A DNA stretch of 33,788 bases from Pseudomonadales bacterium (GCA_013043915.1 JABEVH010000071.1:1-33788); one strand, 5' to 3'. Positions 14,189 to 22,603 are shown, counted from the stretch's first letter. Made by a program: numbers and translations. Notes: generated by a model from the sequence alone, not told the origin.

Positions 14189-14656
14189 GTGCAAAACAAG
14201 ACGCTGGGCCAGCAGTTGGCTTCAACCACCAAAGTATGGCGACATGTATTGGATGCTCGTCTACAGCCGCTGGGCCTATCCCAGGCGAAATGGTTATGCT
14301 TGCTCGAACTTATACGTGCTGACGAGGAACTGACGCAAAGTGAACTTGCGCAGCGCCTAGGGATTGAGCCAGCTACGCTCGTGCGTTTGCTGGATCGCCT
14401 AGAGGCGCACGGGTGGGTAGTAAGGCAGGCTGATATCCATGATCGACGTAGTAAACGCATTCGGTTAACCGAACGATCGAGAGCCATAGCCATCAAGGTG
14501 CAGCAAACGGCAGATGATCTGCGTGTTGAACTCGTGCGGGGGATTCCTGCGGAGGATATGGCCATTTGCTCACAAGTGCTGAGCATGATTGATCAGCGTG
14601 CACGGATTTTGCTCTCACCGGGTACTGACCTGCTAGCTGATGAAGGTGAACAGTAG
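14189..14656 (+). CDS. MarR/SlyA-family transcriptional regulator
   Basis: This 155-residue winged-helix protein has the MarR core: LSQAKWLCLLELI, then the recognition region ELTQSELAQRLGIEPATLVRLLDRLEAHGWV and the wing ADIHDRRSKRIRLTERS. The C-terminal helices would form the dimer interface. MarR proteins usually repress adjacent genes and are released by small aromatic or phenolic ligands. Translation starts at a GTG with GAGGA 7 nt upstream. About 30 bp beyond its stop lies a palindrome in front of the FAD dehydrogenase gene, a plausible operator. It probably regulates the downstream two-gene operon; the ligand is unknown. Confidence 0.88.
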   Translation: MQNKTLGQQLASTTKVWRHVLDARLQPLGLSQAKWLCLLELIRADEELTQSELAQRLGIEPATLVRLLDRLEAHGWVVRQADIHDRRSKRIRLTERSRAIAIKVQQTADDLRVELVRGIPAEDMAICSQVLSMIDQRARILLSPGTDLLADEGEQ

Positions 14657-14685
14657 TTTTCTGGTTTGTCCTGTTCTGTTCAGAA

Positions 14686-14701
14686 TGTCGTTAATACGAC
14701 A
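14686..14701. promoter_or_regulatory. Candidate MarR operator palindrome
   Basis: TGTCGT-taat-ACGACA is a perfect 6-bp inverted repeat with a 4-bp centre, about 60 bp before the FAD dehydrogenase ATG and 30 bp after the MarR gene. Size and symmetry suit a MarR dimer. Binding is inferred from position only. Confidence 0.5.
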
Positions 14702-14762
14702 GTATTTGGCTTCGTCTCATGATTGACTTGCTGATAGTTGATACAGCCATAAGGAGTCAACC

Positions 14763-16346
14763 ATGATCAAAGCTCAGGGGCCAGTCATCATTGGCGGTGG
14801 TATTGCCGGGATGCGAACGGCATTACAATTGCTGCGTCAGGGCTGGAATGTCAAGCTGCTGGATCGCCACCCCATCAATCGTATGGGGGGGCTGGGGCGT
14901 ACAGCCTTTGGAGGTATGGCGCTCAACAGTACCCGTGAACAAAAACTCTGGCGCATCCCCGATACCCCGGAGCGCATGCTGGAAGATTGGCTTAGTTTTG
15001 CAGATTTTAACGCAGATGATATTTGGCCGCGCCGCTGGGCTGAACATTATGTAGAACACTGTCGGCGAGACGTCTATGACGATGTGCGGTCGTTGGGTTT
15101 GAGCTTTATGCCAGCGGTCAACTGGGTGGAACGGGGGCTGTACCGCCCTGGGAACTCGCTACCGCGCTACCATGTACTGTGGGGGACGGGATGGGGACTG
15201 GTTGAGGCTTTGAAGCGTGCCTTGCAGCCTTATCTGGCGTCGCAACGTTTACAATGGCTAGCAGAGGCTGAAGTGCTTGATTTTCAGGAGGTAGTCTCGG
15301 GCTGGGATTTGCGTTACCGCATTCAGGGACAGGAAGAGGAACTGACCACGCCTTTGCTGATATTGGCGGCGGGGGGGTGGACGGGGCAGCTGCAAAAAGT
15401 TAGAGAGTATTGGCCGCGAGCACCCTCGGATATGCTCAATGGTTCGCATCCCTTTTGTAATGGTGCTTTGCATGTTCGCGCCGAGCAGCGTGGTGCTGCG
15501 TTTACTCACCAAGAGGCCATGTGGAATTATGCCGCCGGTATCGCGCATCCCCAGCCTGAGTTTGAAGGCCATGGCCTGAGTTTAATTCCTCCTAAATCAG
15601 CCCTGTGGCTGGACCATAAAGGCCGTCGATTAGGGCCTGAACCCTGGGTAGCTGGTTTTGATACGCATGCCTTATGTCATCGTATGAGTGATTTAGAGCA
15701 GCCTTGGACATGGCAGTTGCTTAACCGCCGTATTGCTTTGCGCGAACTTTCCATCTCAGGTGCCGAGCATAATCCTGATATACGCGAGATCAACCGTTTG
15801 CGTTTTGCTCGTCAGATGGTGATGGGTAATACCTGGCTATACGAGCAGCTACAGCAGTCTCCTGATGTGGTTGTAGCTGAGACCTTGCCGGAACTTGCCG
15901 AAGCAATGAACCGGCGCTTTCCAACAGCTCCGATTGATCTGGCTTGTCTGAGTTCCAGCGTGCAGGGCTATGACCAACAGGTTAGCATGGGGCGGGCGTA
16001 TTGGAATGACGATCAGTTGCGGCGTTTGGATCAGTTAAGGCAGTGGCGCAGTGAGCGCTTGCGAACCTGTTCTGCGGCACCGATACTGCAGTCCGGTTCG
16101 GGACCTTTGGTAGCCATGCGTTTGCGCCTGATTACCCGAAAAAGTTTAGGTGGCATTGTGACCAACATCAATTCACAGGTGATAGGGCGTGATGGTCAGG
16201 CCATGGCGGGTCTGTATGCGGTGGGAGAAATGAGTGGATTTGGTGGCGGAGGGTCATCGGGCCAACGTAGCCTGGAAGGAACCTTTATCGCCGGTTGTCA
16301 TCTGACTGCCTGGCAGGCAGCTCGTCACATAGGGAGCGGCGCGTGA
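14763..16346 (+). CDS. FAD-binding dehydrogenase (fumarate reductase/ketosteroid-dehydrogenase-like flavoprotein)
   Basis: This 527-residue flavoprotein has an N-terminal dinucleotide-binding motif GPVIIGGGIAGMRTALQL followed by an acidic LLDRH, a central LLILAAGGWTGQL strand, and a C-terminal FAD-contacting block with GLYAVGEMSGFGGGGSSGQ and GTFIAGCHLT. This pattern matches the FAD-binding dehydrogenases related to fumarate reductase flavoprotein and 3-ketosteroid dehydrogenase (COG3573-like). No haem or signal peptide is visible, so it is likely a cytoplasmic dehydrogenase of unknown substrate. AAGGAG precedes the ATG. Its stop overlaps the start of the ThDP enzyme (GTGA), indicating coupled synthesis and probably consecutive steps of one pathway under the adjacent MarR regulator. 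Confidence 0.8.
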   Translation: MIKAQGPVIIGGGIAGMRTALQLLRQGWNVKLLDRHPINRMGGLGRTAFGGMALNSTREQKLWRIPDTPERMLEDWLSFADFNADDIWPRRWAEHYVEHCRRDVYDDVRSLGLSFMPAVNWVERGLYRPGNSLPRYHVLWGTGWGLVEALKRALQPYLASQRLQWLAEAEVLDFQEVVSGWDLRYRIQGQEEELTTPLLILAAGGWTGQLQKVREYWPRAPSDMLNGSHPFCNGALHVRAEQRGAAFTHQEAMWNYAAGIAHPQPEFEGHGLSLIPPKSALWLDHKGRRLGPEPWVAGFDTHALCHRMSDLEQPWTWQLLNRRIALRELSISGAEHNPDIREINRLRFARQMVMGNTWLYEQLQQSPDVVVAETLPELAEAMNRRFPTAPIDLACLSSSVQGYDQQVSMGRAYWNDDQLRRLDQLRQWRSERLRTCSAAPILQSGSGPLVAMRLRLITRKSLGGIVTNINSQVIGRDGQAMAGLYAVGEMSGFGGGGSSGQRSLEGTFIAGCHLTAWQAARHIGSGA

Positions 16347-18082
16347 AAAAGACAGGAGCATGGTTGGTACGATTTGCCTTGGAACAGTTGGGAGTACGTC
16401 ATACTTTTGGCATACCGGGTGTACATAACACAGAACTTTATGATGAATTGGCGGCTTCTGAATCGTTGCACCCCATCTTGGTGACCCATGAAGGCTGTGG
16501 AGCTTTTATGGCAGATGCCATCTCGCGAACCAGTCAGCAGGTAGGTACCCTGGTTCTGGTACCAGCGGCTGGATTGACCCATGCCGCCAGCGGCATCGGC
16601 GAGGCCTTCCTTGACGGTGTGCCCATGTTGGTTATTTCGGGTGGGATACGCAGCGATTCAGCCTATCAGTTCCAATTACATGATATCGATAATCACGCTT
16701 TTATCGGACCGTTGTGTAAAGCAACCTTCAAGATCAGCCGGCATGCTGAAATTGTGGAAACGTTCTACCGCGCTTTTGACCTGGCATGTAGCGGGGAACC
16801 TGGGCCGGTTTATATCGAAGTGCCCGTTAACCTGCAACTCGATAAGGGAGAGATCCTGGACTTGCCTGCCTATGCCAAACAGGCAGCGGTGAATCCTGTA
16901 GACCGGCAGCATATCCATAAGGCCGCCGAGTTGCTCAAAGCGGCTAAACGCCCAGGACTTTTTCTGGGGTGGGGGGCCGTAGATGCTCAGGACAGTGCTA
17001 TTGCCATCGCAGAGCGATTAGGCGCTCCGGTAGCGACGACGCTGCAAGGTTTGTCAGCTTTTCCGGGGGACCATCCGTTGTCGGTGGGGATGAGTTTTGG
17101 TCCGCATGCGGTACCTGCAGCTAAAATCATGGAATCCTGTGATGTTTTGCTGGCGGTAGGAACGCGTTTCAGTGAAATTGCCACGGGAAGTTTTGGCATG
17201 CCCGTACCTTCGACCCTGATTCATATCGATATTAATCCACGCGTTTTCCATGTGAATTATCCTGCAACCGTCACCGTCCAAGGGGATAGTCGTGAGATTT
17301 TGCCTCTGCTGCTGGAACAGCTGGTTCATATGGGTGGGACACCATCAGCCCATGTTGTTTCAGTACGGGATACGATTGAGCAGGGCCGTCAGCAGTTTCG
17401 TAAATCTTGGGAAGAGCATGCAACTCCTGCAGGAAAAGTTAGCCCAGCAGCCTTCTTTTCAGGCTTGAAGGAGCAAATGACTTCGGATACCTATGTCGTT
17501 GCCGATGACGGCAACCACACCTTCTTGACGGCAGAGCACCTGCCGATCAGAAAGCCGCGGCATTTCATTTCACCGACAGATTTTAATTGCATGGGCTATG
17601 CAGTGCCTGCCGCCCTAGGTGTTAAGCTGATGCATCCTGAGTCGCCGGTGGTGGCTATCGTAGGTGATGGCGCATTTAACATGACGTGTATGGAGTTGTT
17701 GACGGCTGTGCGCGAACGGCTGGGTGTGGTGATCGCGGTATTTGCCGATGGTGAGCTGGCGCAAATCGCGCAGGCTCAGCAGATTCCTTACCGGCGCATG
17801 ACATGTACCGAGCTGCCACGCCTGGATCGTCGTGCTTTGGCCCAGGCTTTGGGCTTGCACTACATCGCACTTTCCCATGATACCGCCGTTGGGGCTGCCT
17901 TGCAGGAGGCATGGGAACGGTCACAAACAGGCCAGCCCGTGCTGCTGGATGTTGCTATAGATTACAGCCGGCCGACTTATTTTACCCAAGGGATACTCAA
18001 GACCAATTTGAAGCGCCTTAACCGAGGGACCCAGGTGCGTATGGTCGGGCGCGCCCTATGGCGGCGCGTGACCATGCGTTAG
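16343..18082 (+). CDS. ThDP-dependent enzyme, acetolactate-synthase-like
   Basis: This 579-residue protein has the three-domain plan of ThDP decarboxylases/ligases. The N-terminal PYR domain holds GVRHTFGIPGVHN and the catalytic Glu in VTHEGCGAFMADA. The middle domain includes PGLFLGWGAVDAQ. The C-terminal PP domain holds the metal/diphosphate motif VGDGAFNMTCMELL, ending in FADGELAQI, where Asp takes the usual Asn metal-ligand place. Such enzymes join or cleave 2-keto acids; this one is not obviously IlvB, and no regulatory IlvH subunit is adjacent. The GTG at 16343 was chosen because it overlaps the upstream stop by 4 nt with GGAG just before it and gives the family-typical N-terminus; the longer frame from 16295 would add 16 atypical residues. 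It probably acts with the FAD dehydrogenase. Confidence 0.82.
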   Translation: MKKTGAWLVRFALEQLGVRHTFGIPGVHNTELYDELAASESLHPILVTHEGCGAFMADAISRTSQQVGTLVLVPAAGLTHAASGIGEAFLDGVPMLVISGGIRSDSAYQFQLHDIDNHAFIGPLCKATFKISRHAEIVETFYRAFDLACSGEPGPVYIEVPVNLQLDKGEILDLPAYAKQAAVNPVDRQHIHKAAELLKAAKRPGLFLGWGAVDAQDSAIAIAERLGAPVATTLQGLSAFPGDHPLSVGMSFGPHAVPAAKIMESCDVLLAVGTRFSEIATGSFGMPVPSTLIHIDINPRVFHVNYPATVTVQGDSREILPLLLEQLVHMGGTPSAHVVSVRDTIEQGRQQFRKSWEEHATPAGKVSPAAFFSGLKEQMTSDTYVVADDGNHTFLTAEHLPIRKPRHFISPTDFNCMGYAVPAALGVKLMHPESPVVAIVGDGAFNMTCMELLTAVRERLGVVIAVFADGELAQIAQAQQIPYRRMTCTELPRLDRRALAQALGLHYIALSHDTAVGAALQEAWERSQTGQPVLLDVAIDYSRPTYFTQGILKTNLKRLNRGTQVRMVGRALWRRVTMR

Positions 18083-18084
18083 CG

Positions 18085-18615
18085 TCAGCGGGAGCGTTCG
18101 CGCACCTGAAGTACCCCGATAAAATTGCAGGGGCGGGTGCGTGCATCCAGCTGTTCAGACAAAATGCCTTGCCAGGCCGTGCGACAGGCACCGGTGGACC
18201 CCGGGACACAAAAGATAAGCGTATCGTTGGCCATGCCGGCGAGCGCTCGTGATTGCAGGGTAGAGGTGCCAATTTCCTGCAAGGAGATTTGTCTGAATAA
18301 TTCTCCGAAGCCATCGATGGTTTTGTCAAAAAGCGGTGACAATGCCTCCGGTGTGGAGTCTCGTCCAGAAAAGCCTGTACCGCCGGTACTGATGACGACA
18401 TCGATCTCCGGGTCAGCGATCCAGACAGAAACTTGGGCACGAAGGCGGTAGATGTCATCCTTAATGATTTTTCGGTCAGCCAGTTGATGACCTGCGTCGG
18501 TCAGAGCATTGACCAGGTACGCACCTGAGGTGTCATTTTCAAGTTGGCGTGTGTCGGAAACTGTCAGGACGGCGACATTCAGGGCTACAAATTCAGCAGT
18601 GCTTTGATGACTCAT
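18085..18615 (-). CDS. moaB: Molybdenum cofactor biosynthesis protein MoaB
   Basis: This 176-residue protein belongs to the MoaB/MogA family, which in molybdopterin synthesis adenylates molybdopterin before metal insertion. Clear signatures are the first strand NVAVLTVSDTR, the ENDTSGAYLVNAL helix, and the substrate loop VISTGGTGFSGRDSTPEAL, with a conserved LIFCVPGSTGACRTAW near the end. The length fits MoaB and is short of MoeA. The ATG at 18615 (MSHQ) with GGAG 10 nt upstream is preferred to the ATG at 18624, where GGAG is only 1 nt away. No other moa or moe genes are nearby; the gene converges on the ThDP enzyme gene with a 2-bp gap. Confidence 0.9.
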   Translation of the reverse strand: MSHQSTAEFVALNVAVLTVSDTRQLENDTSGAYLVNALTDAGHQLADRKIIKDDIYRLRAQVSVWIADPEIDVVISTGGTGFSGRDSTPEALSPLFDKTIDGFGELFRQISLQEIGTSTLQSRALAGMANDTLIFCVPGSTGACRTAWQGILSEQLDARTRPCNFIGVLQVRERSR

Positions 18616-18722
18616 GAGGTGCATGCTCCGGAGCAGAAGTGCATCATCATAACATCGGTGCAGGTGATAGCCGAAGTACGACCTGCTACAGTGTAAGCAT
18701 CGTCGATAGTAAGGGGGCAGTT

Positions 18723-20348
18723 ATGAGCGATGAATCGCAGATTAGCGGGAATGAACAGGTTTTTTGGCATCTCATTGAAATCGGCATTGCCCTCTCCTCT
18801 GAACATGATACCACCAAACTGATGGAATCCATTCTCAAGGAGGCTCAGGACATTACACGAGCGGATGGCGGAACTTTGTATTTGTTACGAGATCGTGACC
18901 ATACTCAGGCAAGGCTAGAATTTAATATCGTAAGAAATGACAGCCTGCATGTACATTGGGTTCGTTCCCTTGATGCTACGGAAGCCGATATTTATCCATC
19001 ACTGCCTCTGCGGGATTCGTTGGGTCAGGCTGAGCATCATAATGTCGCTACGCATGTGGCTTGGACCCGACAACTGAGCAATATTCCTGATGTATACGAG
19101 GTCACCGATTTTGATTTCTCAGGAGCGCGGCGCTTTGATGAGAAAAACGGCTATCGCACGCGATCTCTACTGACGATACCGTTGTGTAATCACGATCAGG
19201 AAACCATAGGCGTGTTGCAGCTGATCAATGCTCGTGATGAGACGGGGCAGGTCATGGCTTTTCCTGAGTCCCAGGAAACCATCGTACGCGCCTTAGCCTC
19301 GCTGGCTGCCGTGGCCTTGGATAACCGGATTTTGTTTGAACAGCACAAGGCTTTGCTTAAATCATTTACCGACACCATCGCCGATGCCATCGATGCCAAG
19401 TCGCCTTATACCTCGGCGCATTGTCGACGTGTTCCGATTATCACTGATATGTTGGCGCAAGCCGCCTGTGAAGAACAGGAAGGGCCCTTAGCTGATTTTA
19501 CTTTAGATACCGATGACTGGTATGAATTGCGGGTAGCTAGCGGTATGCATGATTGCGGGAAGCTAGTGACGCCTGATTATCTTCTCGATAAATCCACCAA
19601 ACTGCATAGGATGCGTGATGGCATGGACGTTATCGATGTTCGGGTTGTCGTGATGATGCGTGAGGCTGAGATTGATTACTTGCGTGCATTACAGGCGCAA
19701 CCTCAACATGCTGATGTGCTGCTGGCTGATCTCGAAGCAAAAATCACACAACTACGCGAGGCGCAGGATTTTTTGCATGAATCAAACCGAGGTGGGGAAT
19801 TTTTTTCCGATCAGGCTAGACAGCGTTTGCTCGAACTGGCTGCATGGCGCTGGAAGGATGCGCAAGGCCATGAGCAGACCTTGCTGACTGAAGAGGATGT
19901 CGCTTATCTGGGCATTCAACGAGGGACCTTAAGTGCCGAGGAGCGGGAGCGTATCAATGAGCATATGGTCGTGACGATAAAAATGCTCAATTCATTGCCC
20001 TTCCCTAAGTCGTTGCACCGTGTACCCGAGTATGCGGGAGGTCATCATGAGCGCATGGATGGCAGTGGTTTTCCCCAAGGACTGACACGGGAACAGATGT
20101 CCTGGCCGGCCAGGATGATGGCTATTGCAGATATTTTTGAGGCACTAACGGCATCGGATCGTCCCTACAAACCGCCGATGAAGTTATCCGAATCCTTGCG
20201 CATCATGCAGCGTATGCGAGATCAGCATCATATTGATCCTGATCTCTACCAGCTATTTTTGCGGAGACGCGTGTGGGAAAATTACGCCCATACGGTAAAT
20301 TTAAGCAGGGAACAACTCGATGTTGAGGATATCAGCCCCTTCCTATAG
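18723..20348 (+). CDS. GAF domain plus HD-GYP phosphodiesterase
   Basis: This 541-residue signalling protein has an N-terminal GAF sensor domain (about residues 10-190, with ADGGTLYLLRDRD and the SLLTIPLCNHDQETIGVLQL block) and a C-terminal HD-GYP domain. The HD motif is HDCGK at 276-280, and HHERMDGSGFP at 441-451 is the GYP loop with Phe in place of Tyr. About 100 residues, partly coiled-coil-like, are inserted between these two parts. HD-GYP enzymes hydrolyse cyclic di-GMP; the key metal-binding His/Asp residues are present, so activity is plausible. The start at 18723 has AAGGGGG upstream; the frame is open from 18639, but the extra 28 residues look non-coding. No membrane segment is visible, so it is probably cytoplasmic. 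Confidence 0.85.
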   Translation: MSDESQISGNEQVFWHLIEIGIALSSEHDTTKLMESILKEAQDITRADGGTLYLLRDRDHTQARLEFNIVRNDSLHVHWVRSLDATEADIYPSLPLRDSLGQAEHHNVATHVAWTRQLSNIPDVYEVTDFDFSGARRFDEKNGYRTRSLLTIPLCNHDQETIGVLQLINARDETGQVMAFPESQETIVRALASLAAVALDNRILFEQHKALLKSFTDTIADAIDAKSPYTSAHCRRVPIITDMLAQAACEEQEGPLADFTLDTDDWYELRVASGMHDCGKLVTPDYLLDKSTKLHRMRDGMDVIDVRVVVMMREAEIDYLRALQAQPQHADVLLADLEAKITQLREAQDFLHESNRGGEFFSDQARQRLLELAAWRWKDAQGHEQTLLTEEDVAYLGIQRGTLSAEERERINEHMVVTIKMLNSLPFPKSLHRVPEYAGGHHERMDGSGFPQGLTREQMSWPARMMAIADIFEALTASDRPYKPPMKLSESLRIMQRMRDQHHIDPDLYQLFLRRRVWENYAHTVNLSREQLDVEDISPFL

Positions 20349-20403
20349 GGTAGCGAGGAAAAACAAGGCACGAACTTGAATGGATGGGAAAGATTCCTGC
20401 GGT

Positions 20404-20832
20404 TTACAGTGGAGGAATCTGAACTTGAGAGACCGTTCCCGTGCCGTTGAAGATGACAGAGCCATTGCCTCGTCTGGTCTGATAGTACCAAATATTCTGC
20501 CAATTGATTTTGATAATTTGACTGGGTGAACCGAGTAAGGCTTTTACCTGATCAGGCTTCATGCCAGATTTGATTGCCTGCCAGTTCTCAAGGCGTAGAT
20601 CAGGGGAGTCCATAACCCAATGACCTGGAGTTGTGTTGCCCGAATTTGAACCTGGCGACGGCGCCGATACAGGAGGGGTGGGGGTGTTTATAGCCTTTTC
20701 TAGTAACTCAACTCTCTTTTCCAAGGCCTCAAATTCAGATTTGGAGACATACTCATCTGCGTGGGTAACGTGTAGCGCTACACTGCCAATCAGACAATAT
20801 CCAAGTAAGTAAGTGATTCTGGGGACGGTCAT
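20404..20832 (-). CDS. Exported coiled-coil protein with BamE/SmpA-like domain
   Basis: This 142-residue protein has an N-terminal signal peptide (hydrophobic residues 6-20, cleavage near VTHA), a short coiled coil (SEFEALEKRVELLEKAI), a Pro/Ser/Gly-rich linker and a C-terminal domain. The latter, WQAIKSGMKPDQVKALLGSP then IWYYQ and VIFNGTGTVSQV, matches the SmpA/OmlA (BamE-like) fold found in outer-membrane assembly and other envelope proteins. No lipobox Cys is evident at the cleavage site, so it is probably periplasmic rather than a lipoprotein, and it is not BamE itself. The ATG at 20832 has GAGGTG 7 nt upstream; the longer frame to 20904 adds a poor N-terminus. Function unknown. Confidence 0.7.
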   Translation of the reverse strand: MTVPRITYLLGYCLIGSVALHVTHADEYVSKSEFEALEKRVELLEKAINTPTPPVSAPSPGSNSGNTTPGHWVMDSPDLRLENWQAIKSGMKPDQVKALLGSPSQIIKINWQNIWYYQTRRGNGSVIFNGTGTVSQVQIPPL

Positions 20833-20967
20833 CGCTAACACCTCATTATGGACAAGAAAAACGGGAGGAACCCAGGATAGATAGACGAGTTTGGCATACC
20901 TCACAGCGTTTTCCTATCACCCCATGGCGGGGCTTACGATAGGGCTGGATTTTCGCAGATTTGAATA

Positions 20968-21008
20968 AATAAAAAGCGAGGGAAGATACAGTTATCTCCC
21001 CTCGCTTT
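20968..21008 (-). terminator. Strong Rho-independent terminator of the Cyc2-like gene
   Basis: On the minus strand the RNA folds into a stem of about 15 bp (AAAGCGAGGGGAGAT against ATCTTCCCTCGCTTT, with one G-U pair) and a 6-nt loop, followed by TTTTATTTA. It starts 14 bp after the end of the cytochrome-porin gene. This is the best terminator structure in the window. Confidence 0.9.
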
Positions 21009-21022
21009 GAGACTCAACCTAA

Positions 21023-22414
21023 CTAGAACAAGAACCAGCCATAAAGCATGGCAGTGTCATTGGCATGCGCATCGCCATTATTGTAGTTATAGCCACTGTT
21101 GCCATTGTACTTGGTAAACATCCAGTACTGGGCACCGAGCTGAACATTTTCCCAGGGCAGGAAATAGTACTGAGCAACCCAGGCTGTGCTCTGCGGGCTG
21201 ATAAAAGCGGCGCCAGGCGGGAGGTTGGTCTGGTTCACGGGCATATCATAATTAGTTATATTGAATGATGCATCATTGTTGGTTCCCGTGGAACGCGTCA
21301 ACATCAGTCCAACGGACTGCTTGTTATTGAAATGCATTTCTCCCTGTAGTTTGAACGAGTTCAGATAAGCCATTCCTGAGTTTGTGGAACGCATATCATC
21401 AGACTCATGCACATACGAGCTGTGTACGACCAGTTCGTCGTTGCCCATGGGTAATTCATATTGCAAGTCAATGGCGCGGTCGACGGTGCGATCGGATGGA
21501 GAACCTAAACCGGTATTGTTAAGGCCTCCAGTATTGGTTAGATTAGCCGCCATAAACCAGCCGCCAATCTCAATGTCACCGTTACCAATATCAGTCTGAT
21601 AAGCCAAACGGCCATAAGGTGCCAGTCCGTTAAACTGACCCGGAGCTGCGTTGGTCAGATTCCAGCTCTGTGTTGAGGTAGAGCGATACAGCGTGAAATC
21701 TGCATAGTAGTGATTGTCAATCATGGTGTAGGCACCCAGTCCAGCAACGGCCCCACCTAAGCCATGAGCCATGAAAGCGTTAGCTGCATTGGCGCCACCA
21801 GCAGGCGATCCACTTGGGTGGATGAACGGGTAACCCCAGGTCGGGGTATTCTGCCAAAGGTCTTCCATGCCTGGACTATTGTTGAGCGTGACACCGTAGG
21901 TGACAGGAACGCCCAGCATCAATTTCTGATTGGCGTAACGAACTTCAGAGTTATCCTGGCTGATGCTGCCGCCATTTTCACCAGTAACCTGGAGCATCGC
22001 CCCCATATGATCAGAAACCTCGCCAGCATAGAACAGGCTGAATTGGCGAGGGAATGAAATATTATCCTGCGAGATGGCTGCCGTGCCATTAGCATTTTTG
22101 ATGTGCTCATCGCGTACATTCGTGATCTGAGTCTGAATCATCGCCGATAGCGGTGGAATCTGATTCAGCCTGACACCGGCTCCGTTGTCGCTGGCTTGAG
22201 ATTCGACCTGCTTGATACCGGTCATGGTGTAGCCATTTAATTTGAACTGACGTCCAAAGGGTGTAAGTTCAGGAAACATGGAATGGCAAGCTTCACAGGC
22301 CATACCGGTCTGACGGGCAAAGCTAGGCACAGCGTGGGCGGTCTGCGCCAGTAATCCACCCACGACGGGCAGTAGTAGTAAACGCCATGAAGGCGTAGTA
22401 GTGAGTTTGTTCAT
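21023..22414 (-). CDS. Cyc2-like outer-membrane monohaem cytochrome-porin fusion
   Basis: This 463-residue exported protein has a signal peptide (about residues 1-29, ending AQTAHA), then directly PSFARQTGMACEACHSMFPE with a single CxxCH haem-c site, followed by ELTPFGRQFKLNGYTM. The remaining ~400 residues are rich in alternating aromatic/polar strands (for example DLQYELPMGNDELVVHSSYV) and end in LYGWFLF with a C-terminal Phe, as for an outer-membrane beta-barrel. This arrangement is that of Cyc2, the fused cytochrome-porin used for extracellular Fe(II) oxidation, and of uncharacterised relatives in non-iron-oxidisers. Iron oxidation is therefore possible but not shown. The ATG at 22414 has AGGTG 6 nt upstream. 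The gene is monocistronic with a strong terminator and diverges from a nitroreductase gene. No other electron-transfer genes apart from fdxA are nearby. Confidence 0.72.
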   Translation of the reverse strand: MNKLTTTPSWRLLLLPVVGGLLAQTAHAVPSFARQTGMACEACHSMFPELTPFGRQFKLNGYTMTGIKQVESQASDNGAGVRLNQIPPLSAMIQTQITNVRDEHIKNANGTAAISQDNISFPRQFSLFYAGEVSDHMGAMLQVTGENGGSISQDNSEVRYANQKLMLGVPVTYGVTLNNSPGMEDLWQNTPTWGYPFIHPSGSPAGGANAANAFMAHGLGGAVAGLGAYTMIDNHYYADFTLYRSTSTQSWNLTNAAPGQFNGLAPYGRLAYQTDIGNGDIEIGGWFMAANLTNTGGLNNTGLGSPSDRTVDRAIDLQYELPMGNDELVVHSSYVHESDDMRSTNSGMAYLNSFKLQGEMHFNNKQSVGLMLTRSTGTNNDASFNITNYDMPVNQTNLPPGAAFISPQSTAWVAQYYFLPWENVQLGAQYWMFTKYNGNSGYNYNNGDAHANDTAMLYGWFLF

Positions 22415-22471
22415 AGCAAGCACCTGTGAACAGTTAAAGGTGGTTCTATTATCTGTGGAACGCGGCCGAAT

Positions 22472-22491
22472 AAATTGATCTGTAGCAATTT
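22472..22491. promoter_or_regulatory. Inverted repeat between divergent genes
   Basis: AAATTG (22472-22477) and CAATTT (22486-22491) form a perfect 6-bp inverted repeat with an 8-bp centre, 58 bp before the cytochrome-porin start and 113 bp before the nitroreductase start. It could be a regulator-binding site; the surrounding DNA is AT-rich. No known motif was recognised. Confidence 0.3.
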
Positions 22492-22603
22492 GTATGTGTT
22501 ATTTGTGACAATGCAACAAAATATGTCCGCGATAGCTACTTTGATGGCAAGTTAAAGAGATTAACTTGATATTTTCTGAAGAACTTTTTGATTAGGAGGG
22601 GGC

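Noticed and set aside
14086..14586. 166-codon minus-strand open frame opposite the MarR gene
   Set aside because: It is Ser/Arg/Cys-rich and mirrors a clear MarR gene; no homologous pattern.
16295..16342. Longer N-terminus of the ThDP enzyme
   Set aside because: The added residues overlap the flavoprotein gene and do not match the family; the GTGA overlap start is better supported.
17735..17765. Loss of the Asn-Asn end of the ThDP motif in FADGELAQI
   Set aside because: The metal-ligand position is the second Asn, which is replaced by Asp, a common functional substitute.
18018..18458. Minus-strand frame overlapping moaB and the ThDP gene end
   Set aside because: Shadow of moaB in another frame; MoaB motifs are unambiguous.
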